Below, in pieces: positions 26,450-34,954 of a stretch of DNA of 64,000 bases. Numbering within the stretch: the stretch's first letter is position 1; each line of letters starts with the position of its first letter. Under the pieces are notes generated by a model that was not told the origin of the DNA, did no database searches, and saw nothing but the letters and a program-made list of their open reading frames with translations. Made by a program: the position numbers and the translations under genes. The stretch is from Hydrogenophaga sp. Its GTDB lineage: Bacteria; Pseudomonadota; Gammaproteobacteria; Burkholderiales; Burkholderiaceae_C. The DNA is taken from contig JAEUOT010000030.1 in the NCBI GenBank assembly GCA_016790705.1, forward strand, positions 1 to 64,000. The letters are read 5' to 3'.

Positions 26450-27139
26450 TCACGGTGCGCGGACTTTTTCGATCACTTCCTCGGTGATGAGCCAGCCCTG
26501 GGCGGTGCGGCGCAGGGACAGCCGTTTGGGTTCGCGCGCGTTGACCGGTCCGGAGCGGTAGTGCTGGATGAAACGCGCGCTGGCGCGGTCACCCTCGACC
26601 GTGACCGTCAGCCGTTCGAGGCTCAGGCTGATTTCGCGCGGGGTGTCCAGGCGCTCGCGGCGCTGCTTCCGCCAGGCAGCCAGCGTTTGTCCATCCGCGG
26701 GCCGGAAATCGTCGGCATAGGCCGCCAGGTAACGGTCGGCGTCGCGAGCCACCCAGGCGTCGCGCCAGTGGTTCACGGCCGCTGTCGCGTCCGCTTGCGG
26801 CGTCGCTGTCGGTTCGGCGGCGGCCGGGAGAACGGGCGCCGGCCCGGGCACGGGGAGGGGCGCTGGCGCCGGGGCGGGGGCCGCCGGTTCGACGGCGCCG
26901 GTGGCCGGTGGGCCGGGGTCGGTGGCGCGCACGGCCAGATAGGCCAGCACCAGCGCCAGCAGGGCGAGCGACATCACGAAAGGCCAGCGCCGCCGGCGCG
27001 CGTGCATGAACAGCTCGACACCGCTTCGGTGACGGCGACGACGGCGCAGACTGTCGCTGAAGAACAGCGCCACGATGAACACGAGCGCCAGCGCCAGCAG
27101 CCCGACGGCCACCGACTGGGGAGTGAACAGGGCGTCCAT
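26450..27139 (-). CDS. Membrane protein with C-terminal NTF2-like domain
   Basis: A 229-residue protein of unknown function. Two hydrophobic segments (around residues 9-27 and 50-68) flank an Arg-rich loop. A Pro/Ala-rich linker runs to about residue 118. The C-terminal domain AVNHWRDAWVARDADRYLAAYADDF...VTVEGDRASARFIQHYRS has the cone-shaped NTF2/SnoaL pattern also seen in Cds6-type cell-wall proteins. It starts 7 bases after the LysR gene stop on the same strand. The domain probably faces the periplasm; no enzymatic residues can be named. Confidence 0.65.
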   Translation of the reverse strand: MDALFTPQSVAVGLLALALVFIVALFFSDSLRRRRRHRSGVELFMHARRRRWPFVMSLALLALVLAYLAVRATDPGPPATGAVEPAAPAPAPAPLPVPGPAPVLPAAAEPTATPQADATAAVNHWRDAWVARDADRYLAAYADDFRPADGQTLAAWRKQRRERLDTPREISLSLERLTVTVEGDRASARFIQHYRSGPVNAREPKRLSLRRTAQGWLITEEVIEKVRAP

Positions 27140-27146
27140 GGTGGGC

Positions 27147-28049
27147 TCAGAGCCCCAGATCCTTGCAGACCTGGGTCATGAGGGTCAGCGTGGTGCGCTG
27201 TGTCAGCGTGGCCGGTCGCTGGGAGCTGGTGGCCAGGCTCACCCGCGTGCGCAGCGGTGGCTGAACCTGCCTCATCCGGTAGGCCGAGGGGCGGGTCGAC
27301 GACGCGACCGCATAGCGCGAGAGCAGGGCGGCGCCAGCGCCGTCGGCCACCAGATCCAGAATCGCCGCCACGCCGTCGATCTCCAGAGCGACGTTCGGCC
27401 GCAGGCCGATGGCCGCCATCTCGGCCTCGACGTGCATGCGCAGCGCATTGGGCCGGCTCGGGATCACCAGTGGCAGCGCCGCCACCTCGCCCAGGGCGAT
27501 CGGCGACGGCGGCGGGTCTTCGGCCAAGCCTGGCGGGCGCGGCTGGACCAGCAGCAGCTCCTCTTCCGTCAGGGGGGTGAGCTCGATGTCGGGCGCGGGC
27601 GTGGCGTTGTAGAGCACGGCAATGTCCAGCCGCCCGGTGTGCAGCCATTCCTGCATGGTGGTCGACAGACCTTCGGTGATCGAGAGGCTGGCTTCGGGCA
27701 ACTGCTGGCGAAAGGCGCGGGTCAGCGGCACCGCCATCACCCGCGCCAGGGTCGGCGGCAGCCCGATTGCCACGCGACCCGCCAGGGCACCACGGACCCG
27801 GCCCAGTTCCTCGCGCGCACGCTCGACCTGGTGCAGGATGCCGCGGCCGTGTTCGAGCAGCAGTTTGCCTGCCTCGGTGGGCGTGGCGCCCCGGCCGTTG
27901 CGCATCAGCAGGTTCTGGCGCAGTTCGACCTCCAGCAGCCGCACCTGGCGCGAGAGCGCGGGCTGGGCCACGTCCAGCGCCAGCGAGGCGCGGGTGAAGC
28001 TGCCCAGTTCGGCGACCCGGACGAAGTATTCGAGTTGCTTGAGATCCAT
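27147..28049 (-). CDS. LysR-family regulator, divergent from the pmd operon
   Basis: LysR-type regulator of 300 residues. The N-terminal winged helix is MDLKQLEYFVRVAELGSFTRASLALDVAQPALSRQVRLLE, followed by an effector domain from about residue 90. It is transcribed away from pmdE with 123 bases between the start codons, the classic LysR arrangement. It therefore probably activates pmdEFDABC in response to protocatechuate or a ring-cleavage product; this is inferred from position. The effector domain has no obvious defect. Confidence 0.9.
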   Translation of the reverse strand: MDLKQLEYFVRVAELGSFTRASLALDVAQPALSRQVRLLEVELRQNLLMRNGRGATPTEAGKLLLEHGRGILHQVERAREELGRVRGALAGRVAIGLPPTLARVMAVPLTRAFRQQLPEASLSITEGLSTTMQEWLHTGRLDIAVLYNATPAPDIELTPLTEEELLLVQPRPPGLAEDPPPSPIALGEVAALPLVIPSRPNALRMHVEAEMAAIGLRPNVALEIDGVAAILDLVADGAGAALLSRYAVASSTRPSAYRMRQVQPPLRTRVSLATSSQRPATLTQRTTLTLMTQVCKDLGL

Positions 28050-28172
28050 GATTGATGCGGTATGACTCGGTTCAGGTTATGCATTTTCGCTCTATCTGGT
28101 AGCCGGTGCCGGGTCTGGTCGGCGTCGGCGCGACTGCTCAGAATGGCGGGAGCCCATCAAGGAGAGAACCGC
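28050..28172. promoter_or_regulatory. Divergent control region, LysR gene and pmdE
   Basis: This 123-base gap carries an AT-richer patch (28063-28098) with ATGC and GCAT arms 22 bases apart, a possible LysR contact site, and a CAGAAT box at 28139-28144 upstream of pmdE without a good -35. I see no perfect T-N11-A dyad. GGAGAG precedes pmdE. Confidence 0.4.
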
Positions 28173-29219
28173 ATGAGCCTGCAGAAGCCCCTGATCATCG
28201 ATTGCCACGGCCACTACACCACGGCCCCCAAGGCGCTGGAGAACTGGCGCAACCAGCAGATCGCCGGCATCAAGGACCCGGCCGCCAGCCCTAAGGTCGC
28301 CGACCTGAAGATCAGCGACGACGAACTGCGCGAGTCCATCGAGACCAACCAGCTCAAGCTGATGAAGGAGCGCGGCTCGGACATCACCATCTTCAGCCCG
28401 CGCGCCAGCTTCATGGCGCACCACATCGGCGACTTCAATGTCTCGTCCACCTGGGCCGCGATCTGCAACGAGCTCTGCTACCGCGTCTCGCAACTGTTCC
28501 CCGACCACTTCGTACCGGCCGCCATGCTGCCGCAGTCGCCGGGTGTGGACCCCGCGACCTGCATCCCCGAGCTGGTCAAGTGCGTGGAGCAGTACGGCAA
28601 CGTGGGCCTGAACCTCAACCCCGATCCGTCCGGCGGCCACTGGACCAGCCCGCCGCTGACCGACCGCCACTGGTACCCCATCTACGAGAAGATGGTGGAG
28701 TACGACATCCCCGCGATGATCCACGTCAGCACCAGCTGCAACGCCTGCTTCCACACCACGGGCGCGCACTACATCAACGCCGACACCACGGCCATCATGC
28801 AGCTGATTCAGGGCGACCTGTTCAAGGACTTCCCGACGCTCAAGTTCATCATCCCGCACGGCGGCGGCGCCGCGCCCTACCACTGGGGCCGCTACCGTGG
28901 CCTGGCGCAGGAGATGAAGAAACCCCTGCTCAAGGACCACCTGCTGAACAACGTGTTCTTCGACACCTGCGTCTACCACCAGCCCGGCATTGACCTGCTG
29001 ACCAAGGTGATCCCGGTGGGCAACATCCTGTTCGCCTCCGAAATGATCGGCGCGGTGCGCGGGATCGATCCCGAGACCGGCAACTACTACGACGACACCA
29101 AGCGCTACGTGCAGGCCACCGGCAACCTCAGCGACGAGCAGCGCTACCAGGTCTACGAAGGCAACGCGCGCCGCGTGTTTCCGCGCCTGGACGCCCGCCT
29201 GAAATCACAGGGCAAGTAG
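28173..29219 (+). CDS. pmdE: 4-oxalomesaconate hydratase (LigJ/PmdE)
   Basis: Hydrates 4-oxalomesaconate to 4-carboxy-4-hydroxy-2-oxoadipate in the protocatechuate 4,5-cleavage pathway. This 348-residue amidohydrolase-fold protein has the metal site IIDCHGHYTT at the N-terminus, MIHVSTSCNACFHTTGAHY and IIPHGGGAAPYHWGRYRG. The ending is VYEGNARRVFPRLDARL. Length and motifs fit LigJ/PmdE. It is the first gene of the pmdEFDABC order, the same order I recall from Comamonas testosteroni. A structured repeat lies between it and pmdF. Confidence 0.95.
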   Translation: MSLQKPLIIDCHGHYTTAPKALENWRNQQIAGIKDPAASPKVADLKISDDELRESIETNQLKLMKERGSDITIFSPRASFMAHHIGDFNVSSTWAAICNELCYRVSQLFPDHFVPAAMLPQSPGVDPATCIPELVKCVEQYGNVGLNLNPDPSGGHWTSPPLTDRHWYPIYEKMVEYDIPAMIHVSTSCNACFHTTGAHYINADTTAIMQLIQGDLFKDFPTLKFIIPHGGGAAPYHWGRYRGLAQEMKKPLLKDHLLNNVFFDTCVYHQPGIDLLTKVIPVGNILFASEMIGAVRGIDPETGNYYDDTKRYVQATGNLSDEQRYQVYEGNARRVFPRLDARLKSQGK

Positions 29220-29236
29220 TTTTTCAACAGCACCAA

Positions 29237-29328
29237 GGCCTGTGGTGGGTGTGCGTTTTGCGTAGGTCAAGGAGGAGCCCGCGAAGCGGGCGGGGGACAC
29301 GAAGCAAAACGCGCGCGCACCGCAGGCC
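29237..29328 (+). repeat. Structured repeat, family A, inside the pmd operon
   Basis: A core, TCAAGGAGGAG (29267-29277), a CCCGC-gaa-GCGGG hairpin (29278-29290) and CGGGGGACACGAAG, is enclosed by 25-base arms 29237-29261 and 29304-29328. The arms pair at 21 of 25 positions, or 24 allowing G-U in the plus-strand RNA. It lies between pmdE and pmdF. Two further copies occur near 54.5-54.75 kb. Confidence 0.75.
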
Positions 29329-29349
29329 GCTATTCACGGAGAAAACAAG

Positions 29350-30033
29350 ATGTACGAACTGGGCGTTGTCTACCGCAACATCAACCGCGCCGACCGCGCG
29401 GCCGCCGACGGCCTGGCCGCACTCGGCTCGGCCACGGTCCACGAAGCCATGGGCCGCGTCGGCCTTTTGAAGCCCTACATGCGCCCGATCCAGACCGGCG
29501 TGCAGGTCAGCGGCACCGCCGTCACCGTGCTGCTGCAACCCGGCGACAACTGGATGATGCACGTGGCGGCCGAGCAGATCCAGCCCGGTGACATCGTGAT
29601 CGCCACCGTCACCGCCGAGTGCAGCGACGGCTACTTTGGCGACCTGCTGGCCACCAGCTTCCAGGCCCGCGGCGCCCGCGCGCTGATCATCGAAGCCGGT
29701 GTGCGCGATGTGAAGACGCTCAAGGAAATGAACTTCCCGGTCTGGAGCCGCTACATCTCGTCCAAGGGCACCATCAAGGCGACCCTGGGCTCGGTGAACA
29801 TTCCCATCGTCTGCGCCGGCGCCTTGGTTCATCCGGGTGATGTGATCGTTGCCGACGACGACGGCGTGGTCTGCGTGCCCGCCGCCAAGGCCGCCGCGAC
29901 GCTGGCCGCCGCGATCAAGCGCGAGAGCTTCGAAGGCGAGAAGCGCGAGAAGCTGGCCTCGGGCGTGCTGGGGCTGGACATGTACAAGATGCGCGAGCCG
30001 CTGGCCGCCGCCGGTCTCAAATACATCGACTGA
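29350..30033 (+). CDS. pmdF: 4-carboxy-4-hydroxy-2-oxoadipate aldolase (LigK/PmdF)
   Basis: Splits 4-carboxy-4-hydroxy-2-oxoadipate to pyruvate and oxaloacetate, the last pathway step. The 227-residue protein is of the RraA-like class II aldolase family. Landmarks are [19 protein letters not shown], a [21 protein letters not shown] segment, and AGVRDVKTL with the Arg-Asp pair that binds pyruvate and metal. The end [18 protein letters not shown] fits the family. It is separated from pmdE by about 130 bases holding a structured repeat, and is followed by pmdD after 10 bases. Confidence 0.95.
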   Translation: MYELGVVYRNINRADRAAADGLAALGSATVHEAMGRVGLLKPYMRPIQTGVQVSGTAVTVLLQPGDNWMMHVAAEQIQPGDIVIATVTAECSDGYFGDLLATSFQARGARALIIEAGVRDVKTLKEMNFPVWSRYISSKGTIKATLGSVNIPIVCAGALVHPGDVIVADDDGVVCVPAAKAAATLAAAIKRESFEGEKREKLASGVLGLDMYKMREPLAAAGLKYID

Positions 30034-30043
30034 GGACGTCACC

Positions 30044-30976
30044 ATGAGCAAACCCACATCGGGTGACTTCACCAAAACCGCTGGCTGGATGGACTGGTAC
30101 ACCGGCCCGTCCAAGCCCCGCTTCCAGTTGCCCGCGGGGGCGGTGGACGCGCACTGCCACGTGTTTGGCCCGGGGGCGGAGTTCCCCTACGCACCCGAGC
30201 GCAAGTACACGCCCTGCGACGCCAGCAAGCACGAGCTGTACGCGCTGCGCGACCACCTGGGCTTCGCCCGCAACGTGGTGGTGCAGGCCACCTGCCACGG
30301 CGCCGACAACCGCGCCATGGTCGATGCCTGCCTGTCCAGCGGCGGCAAGGCGCGCGGCGTGGCCACGGTCAAGCGCTCGGTCACCGACGACGAGTTGAAG
30401 GCCCTGCACGCCGCCGGCGTGCGCGGCGTGCGCTTCAACTTCGTCAAGCGCCTGGTCGACTTCACGCCCAAGGACGAGCTGATGGAGATCGCGGGCCGAA
30501 TTGCCAAGCTCGGCTGGCACGTGGTCATCTATTTCGAGGCGGTGGACCTGCCCGAGCTGTGGGACTTCTTCACCGCGCTGCCGACCACCGTGGTGGTGGA
30601 CCACATGGGCCGTCCCGATGTGAGCAAGCCGATCGATGGGCCCGAGTTCGCGCTGTTCCTGAAGTTCATGCGCGAGCACAGCAACGTGTGGAGCAAGGTG
30701 AGCTGCCCCGAACGCCTGTCGGTCACCGGGCCGAAGGCCCTGAACGGTGAACAGGCCGCCTACCAGGACGTGGTGCCGTTCGCGCGCAAGGTGGTCGAGG
30801 AGTTCCCCGACCGCGTGCTCTGGGGCACCGACTGGCCGCACCCGAACCTGAAGGACCACATGCCCGACGACGGCCTGCTGGTGGACTTCATCCCGCAGAT
30901 CGCGCCGACGGCAGAGCTTCAAAAGAAACTTCTGGTCGATAACCCGATGCGTCTCTACTGGCCCGAGGAGGTCTGA
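30044..30976 (+). CDS. pmdD: 2-pyrone-4,6-dicarboxylate hydrolase (LigI/PmdD)
   Basis: Opens the lactone 2-pyrone-4,6-dicarboxylate to 4-oxalomesaconate. The 310-residue amidohydrolase has the active-site DAHCHVFGPGAEFPY, KRSVTDDELKALHAAGVRGVRFNFVKRLVDF, and ILWGTDWPHPN-type ending (VLWGTDWPHPNLKDH) carrying the catalytic Asp. GAGGAC precedes the ATG. One base separates its stop from pmdA, which points to coupled translation. Confidence 0.96.
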   Translation: MSKPTSGDFTKTAGWMDWYTGPSKPRFQLPAGAVDAHCHVFGPGAEFPYAPERKYTPCDASKHELYALRDHLGFARNVVVQATCHGADNRAMVDACLSSGGKARGVATVKRSVTDDELKALHAAGVRGVRFNFVKRLVDFTPKDELMEIAGRIAKLGWHVVIYFEAVDLPELWDFFTALPTTVVVDHMGRPDVSKPIDGPEFALFLKFMREHSNVWSKVSCPERLSVTGPKALNGEQAAYQDVVPFARKVVEEFPDRVLWGTDWPHPNLKDHMPDDGLLVDFIPQIAPTAELQKKLLVDNPMRLYWPEEV

Positions 30977-30977
30977 C

Positions 30978-32298
<1,321 letters not shown>

Positions 32299-32299
32299 C

Positions 32300-33247
32300 A
32301 TGACCATCAAAGTCGCTCTCGCCGGCGCCGGCGCCTTCGGCATCAAGCACCTGGACGGCATCAAGAACATCCCCGATGTCGAAGTCGTGTCGCTGATCAG
32401 CCGTGACCTGTCCAAGACGCAGGAAGTGGCCGACAAGTACGGCATCAAACACGTCACCACCGATCTGGCCGACAGCCTGGCCATCAAGGAAGTCGACGCC
32501 GTCATCCTCTGCACGCCCACACAGATGCACGCCGCGCAGTCCAAGGCCTGCCTGGAAGCCGGCAAGCACGTGCAGGTGGAGATCCCGCTGTGCGACATCC
32601 TGGCCGAAGGCGAAGAAGTCGTCGCGCTGCAGAAGGCCACGGGCAAGGTCGCCATGTGCGGCCACACCCGCCGCTTCAACCCCAGCCACCAGTTCGTGCA
32701 CAAGAAGATCACGGCCGGCGAATTCAACATCCAGCAAATGGATGTGCAGACCTACTTCTTCCGCCGCACCAACATGAATGCGCTGGGTCAGCCGCGAAGC
32801 TGGACCGACCACCTGCTGTGGCACCACGCCGCCCACACGGTGGACCTGTTCGCCTACCAGGCCGGCAGCCCCATCGTGAAGGCCAACGCGATCCAGGGCC
32901 CGATCCATCCCAACCTGGGCATCGCGATGGACATGAGCATCCAGCTCCAGGCCGCCAACGGCGCGATCTGCACGCTCAGCCTGAGCTTCAACAACGACGG
33001 CCCGCTGGGCACCTTCTTCCGCTACATCGGCGACACCGCGACCTACATCGCGCGTTACGACGACCTGTTCAACGGCAAGGAAGAAAAGATCGACGTCTCG
33101 AAGGTCGATGTGTCCATGAACGGCATCGAGCTGCAGGACCGCGAGTTCTTCGCTGCGATCCGCGAGGGCCGCGAGCCCAATGCCAGCGTGGCCCAGGTGC
33201 TGCCCTGCTACCAGGTGCTGCACCAGCTGGAACAGCAACTGGCCTGA
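32300..33247 (+). CDS. pmdC: 4-carboxy-2-hydroxymuconate-6-semialdehyde dehydrogenase (LigC/PmdC)
   Basis: Oxidises the ring-cleavage product, as its hemiacetal, to 2-pyrone-4,6-dicarboxylate with NADP. The 315-residue protein is of the GFO/IDH/MocA type, with the nucleotide site VALAGAGAFGIKHLDGI, then VILCTPTQMHAAQSKACLEAGKHVQVEIPL and the GHTRRFNPSHQFVHK segment. It starts one base after the pmdB stop. It ends the pathway genes in the order E-F-D-A-B-C. Confidence 0.96.
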   Translation: MTIKVALAGAGAFGIKHLDGIKNIPDVEVVSLISRDLSKTQEVADKYGIKHVTTDLADSLAIKEVDAVILCTPTQMHAAQSKACLEAGKHVQVEIPLCDILAEGEEVVALQKATGKVAMCGHTRRFNPSHQFVHKKITAGEFNIQQMDVQTYFFRRTNMNALGQPRSWTDHLLWHHAAHTVDLFAYQAGSPIVKANAIQGPIHPNLGIAMDMSIQLQAANGAICTLSLSFNNDGPLGTFFRYIGDTATYIARYDDLFNGKEEKIDVSKVDVSMNGIELQDREFFAAIREGREPNASVAQVLPCYQVLHQLEQQLA

Positions 33248-33283
33248 CGCGCGACGCGGCATGCGCGGCGATATGCTGTGCGC

Positions 33284-33871
33284 ATGAAGTGGAAAACCAT
33301 CGCCTTCGCTGCGCTCGTCGGCTTCGGTCTCTGGCAGCACCTTCAGCACCGCCCGGTCCGACCCGGTCCGGGCGTGGTCGCATCGCAGGTGCCGTCCCAG
33401 ACCGACTCAGACGCGCGGGCGTTTGCGTTCAAGGGCTACACCCTTGAGCCCTTGCAGGACTTCCGGATCGAGGCGCGCGTGCTCGCGACGGAGACATACC
33501 GCACGGACCGCGAAGCGCAGCTCTCACCGGTGGACCTCGCGCTGGGCTGGGGACGCATGTCCGACAGCGCCGTGCTCGACAAGATCACCATCACCCAGTC
33601 CGGCCGCTTCTACTTCTGGCGCGTCGACGAGTTCCCGATCCCGCGCCAGGAGATCGAACAGTCCAGCGCCAACATGCACATGATCCCGTCCAGCGATGTC
33701 ATCGAGCGCCGGCTCAAGGGCGTGCGGCCCGGGCAGACCGTGCGCATCGACGGCTGGCTGGTCGAGGCACAGGCCAGCGACGGCTGGCGCTGGCGCAGCT
33801 CGCTCTCCCGCAACGACACCGGCGCGGGCGCCTGCGAGGTCATCTATGTGCGTGACCTCCAGGTGTTCTGA
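33284..33871 (+). CDS. Membrane-anchored protein of unknown function
   Basis: A 195-residue protein I do not recognise. A short hydrophobic N-terminus (WKTIAFAALVGFGLW) suggests a signal anchor, placing the rest in the periplasm. The body has LEPLQDFRIEARVLATETYRTD, LALGWGRMSD, FYFWRVDEFPIPRQEIEQSSANMHM and an OB-like ending VRPGQTVRIDGWLVEAQ...WRWRSSLSRNDTGAGACEVIYV. Two in-frame starts exist (GTG 33278 and ATG 33284); ATG was chosen. It follows pmdC by 36 bases but nothing in it points to aromatic catabolism. Confidence 0.7.
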   Translation: MKWKTIAFAALVGFGLWQHLQHRPVRPGPGVVASQVPSQTDSDARAFAFKGYTLEPLQDFRIEARVLATETYRTDREAQLSPVDLALGWGRMSDSAVLDKITITQSGRFYFWRVDEFPIPRQEIEQSSANMHMIPSSDVIERRLKGVRPGQTVRIDGWLVEAQASDGWRWRSSLSRNDTGAGACEVIYVRDLQVF

Positions 33872-33897
33872 CCGCTTCAACCCAAGGGGAACCTCCC

Positions 33898-34899
33898 ATG
33901 CCATCACGCCAACTCGGACCCTTCCACGTCAGCGCCATCGGCCTGGGCTGCATGAACATCTGCCACGCCTACGGCGCACCCGCCACCGAGGCAGAGGCCG
34001 AGCGCCTGCTGCTGACAGCGCTCGACCACGGCGTCACGCACTTCGACACCGCCGCGCTGTATGGCTTCGGCACCAGCGAGACGCTGCTCGGCAGGTTCCT
34101 GTCGAAACACCGCTCGAAGTTCACGCTGGCCAGCAAGTGCGGCATGACCGGCGTGCCCAATGAGCAGGGGGTGAAGGTGCGCGTGATCGATGGCCGTCCC
34201 GCCACGATCAAGGCGACCTGCGAGGAAGCGCTGCGCCGCCTGCAGACCGATGTGATCGACCTCTACTACCTGCACCGCTGGGACAAGCAGGTGCCGGTCG
34301 AAGAGAGCGTGGGCGCGCTGGCCGACCTGGTGCGCGAAGGCAAGATCCGCAGCATCGGCTTGTCGGAGGTGTCGGCCACCACCTTGCGCAAGGCGCACGC
34401 GGTGCACCCCATCGCCGCGCTGCAGACCGAGTATTCGCTGTGGACCCGCAACCCCGAGATCGCGGTGCTGCGGGCCTGCCGCGAGCTGGGTGTGAGCTTC
34501 GTCGCCTTCAGCCCGGTGGCGCGCGGCTTTCTCTGCGGTCCGCTGGATGTGGCCGCGCTCGACGCCAAGGACATCCGTCGGTCCATGCCCCGCTTCACGC
34601 CCGAGAACCACGCGAAGAACCAGGCGCTGCTGCCGGCCTACAACGCCATTGCCGCCGAGGTCGGCTGCACGCCGTCGCAACTGGCGATCGCCTGGCTGCT
34701 GCACCAGGGCGACGACATCCTGCCGATCCCCGGCACACGCAGCGTCGAGCATTTGATTGACGACCTTGGCGCAGCGGATGTGACGCTGTCGTCCGAGGTG
34801 ATCGCCCGCCTGAACGCGCTGATCAACCAGCACACCGTGCACGGCGACCGCTACAACGCGCAGGCCAACAGCGAGGTGGACACCGAGACTTTTGGCTGA
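33898..34899 (+). CDS. Aldo/keto reductase
   Basis: NADPH-dependent reductase of 333 residues with a TIM-barrel fold. The catalytic tetrad region is visible: FDTAALYGFG (Asp and Tyr), a Lys in LASKCGMTG, and His in LYYLHRWDK. IPGTRSVEHLIDDLGAADVTLS is the usual C-terminal cofactor segment. It is most like the YajO/oxidoreductase subgroup active on aldehydes. AAGGGGA precedes the ATG. Its link to the pmd operon is positional only. Confidence 0.92.
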   Translation: MPSRQLGPFHVSAIGLGCMNICHAYGAPATEAEAERLLLTALDHGVTHFDTAALYGFGTSETLLGRFLSKHRSKFTLASKCGMTGVPNEQGVKVRVIDGRPATIKATCEEALRRLQTDVIDLYYLHRWDKQVPVEESVGALADLVREGKIRSIGLSEVSATTLRKAHAVHPIAALQTEYSLWTRNPEIAVLRACRELGVSFVAFSPVARGFLCGPLDVAALDAKDIRRSMPRFTPENHAKNQALLPAYNAIAAEVGCTPSQLAIAWLLHQGDDILPIPGTRSVEHLIDDLGAADVTLSSEVIARLNALINQHTVHGDRYNAQANSEVDTETFG

Positions 34900-34954
34900 G
34901 GGGCGGGGGGGTGACCTCTAGAATGCAACAAGAGGAAACAACGACACCCACCCG

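Noticed and set aside
34917-34924. TAGAAT box as the hsdR promoter
   Set aside because: No acceptable -35 lies 16-18 bases upstream, so it is mentioned only as a possibility. CAGAAT boxes before the FAH-family gene and pmdE have the same problem.
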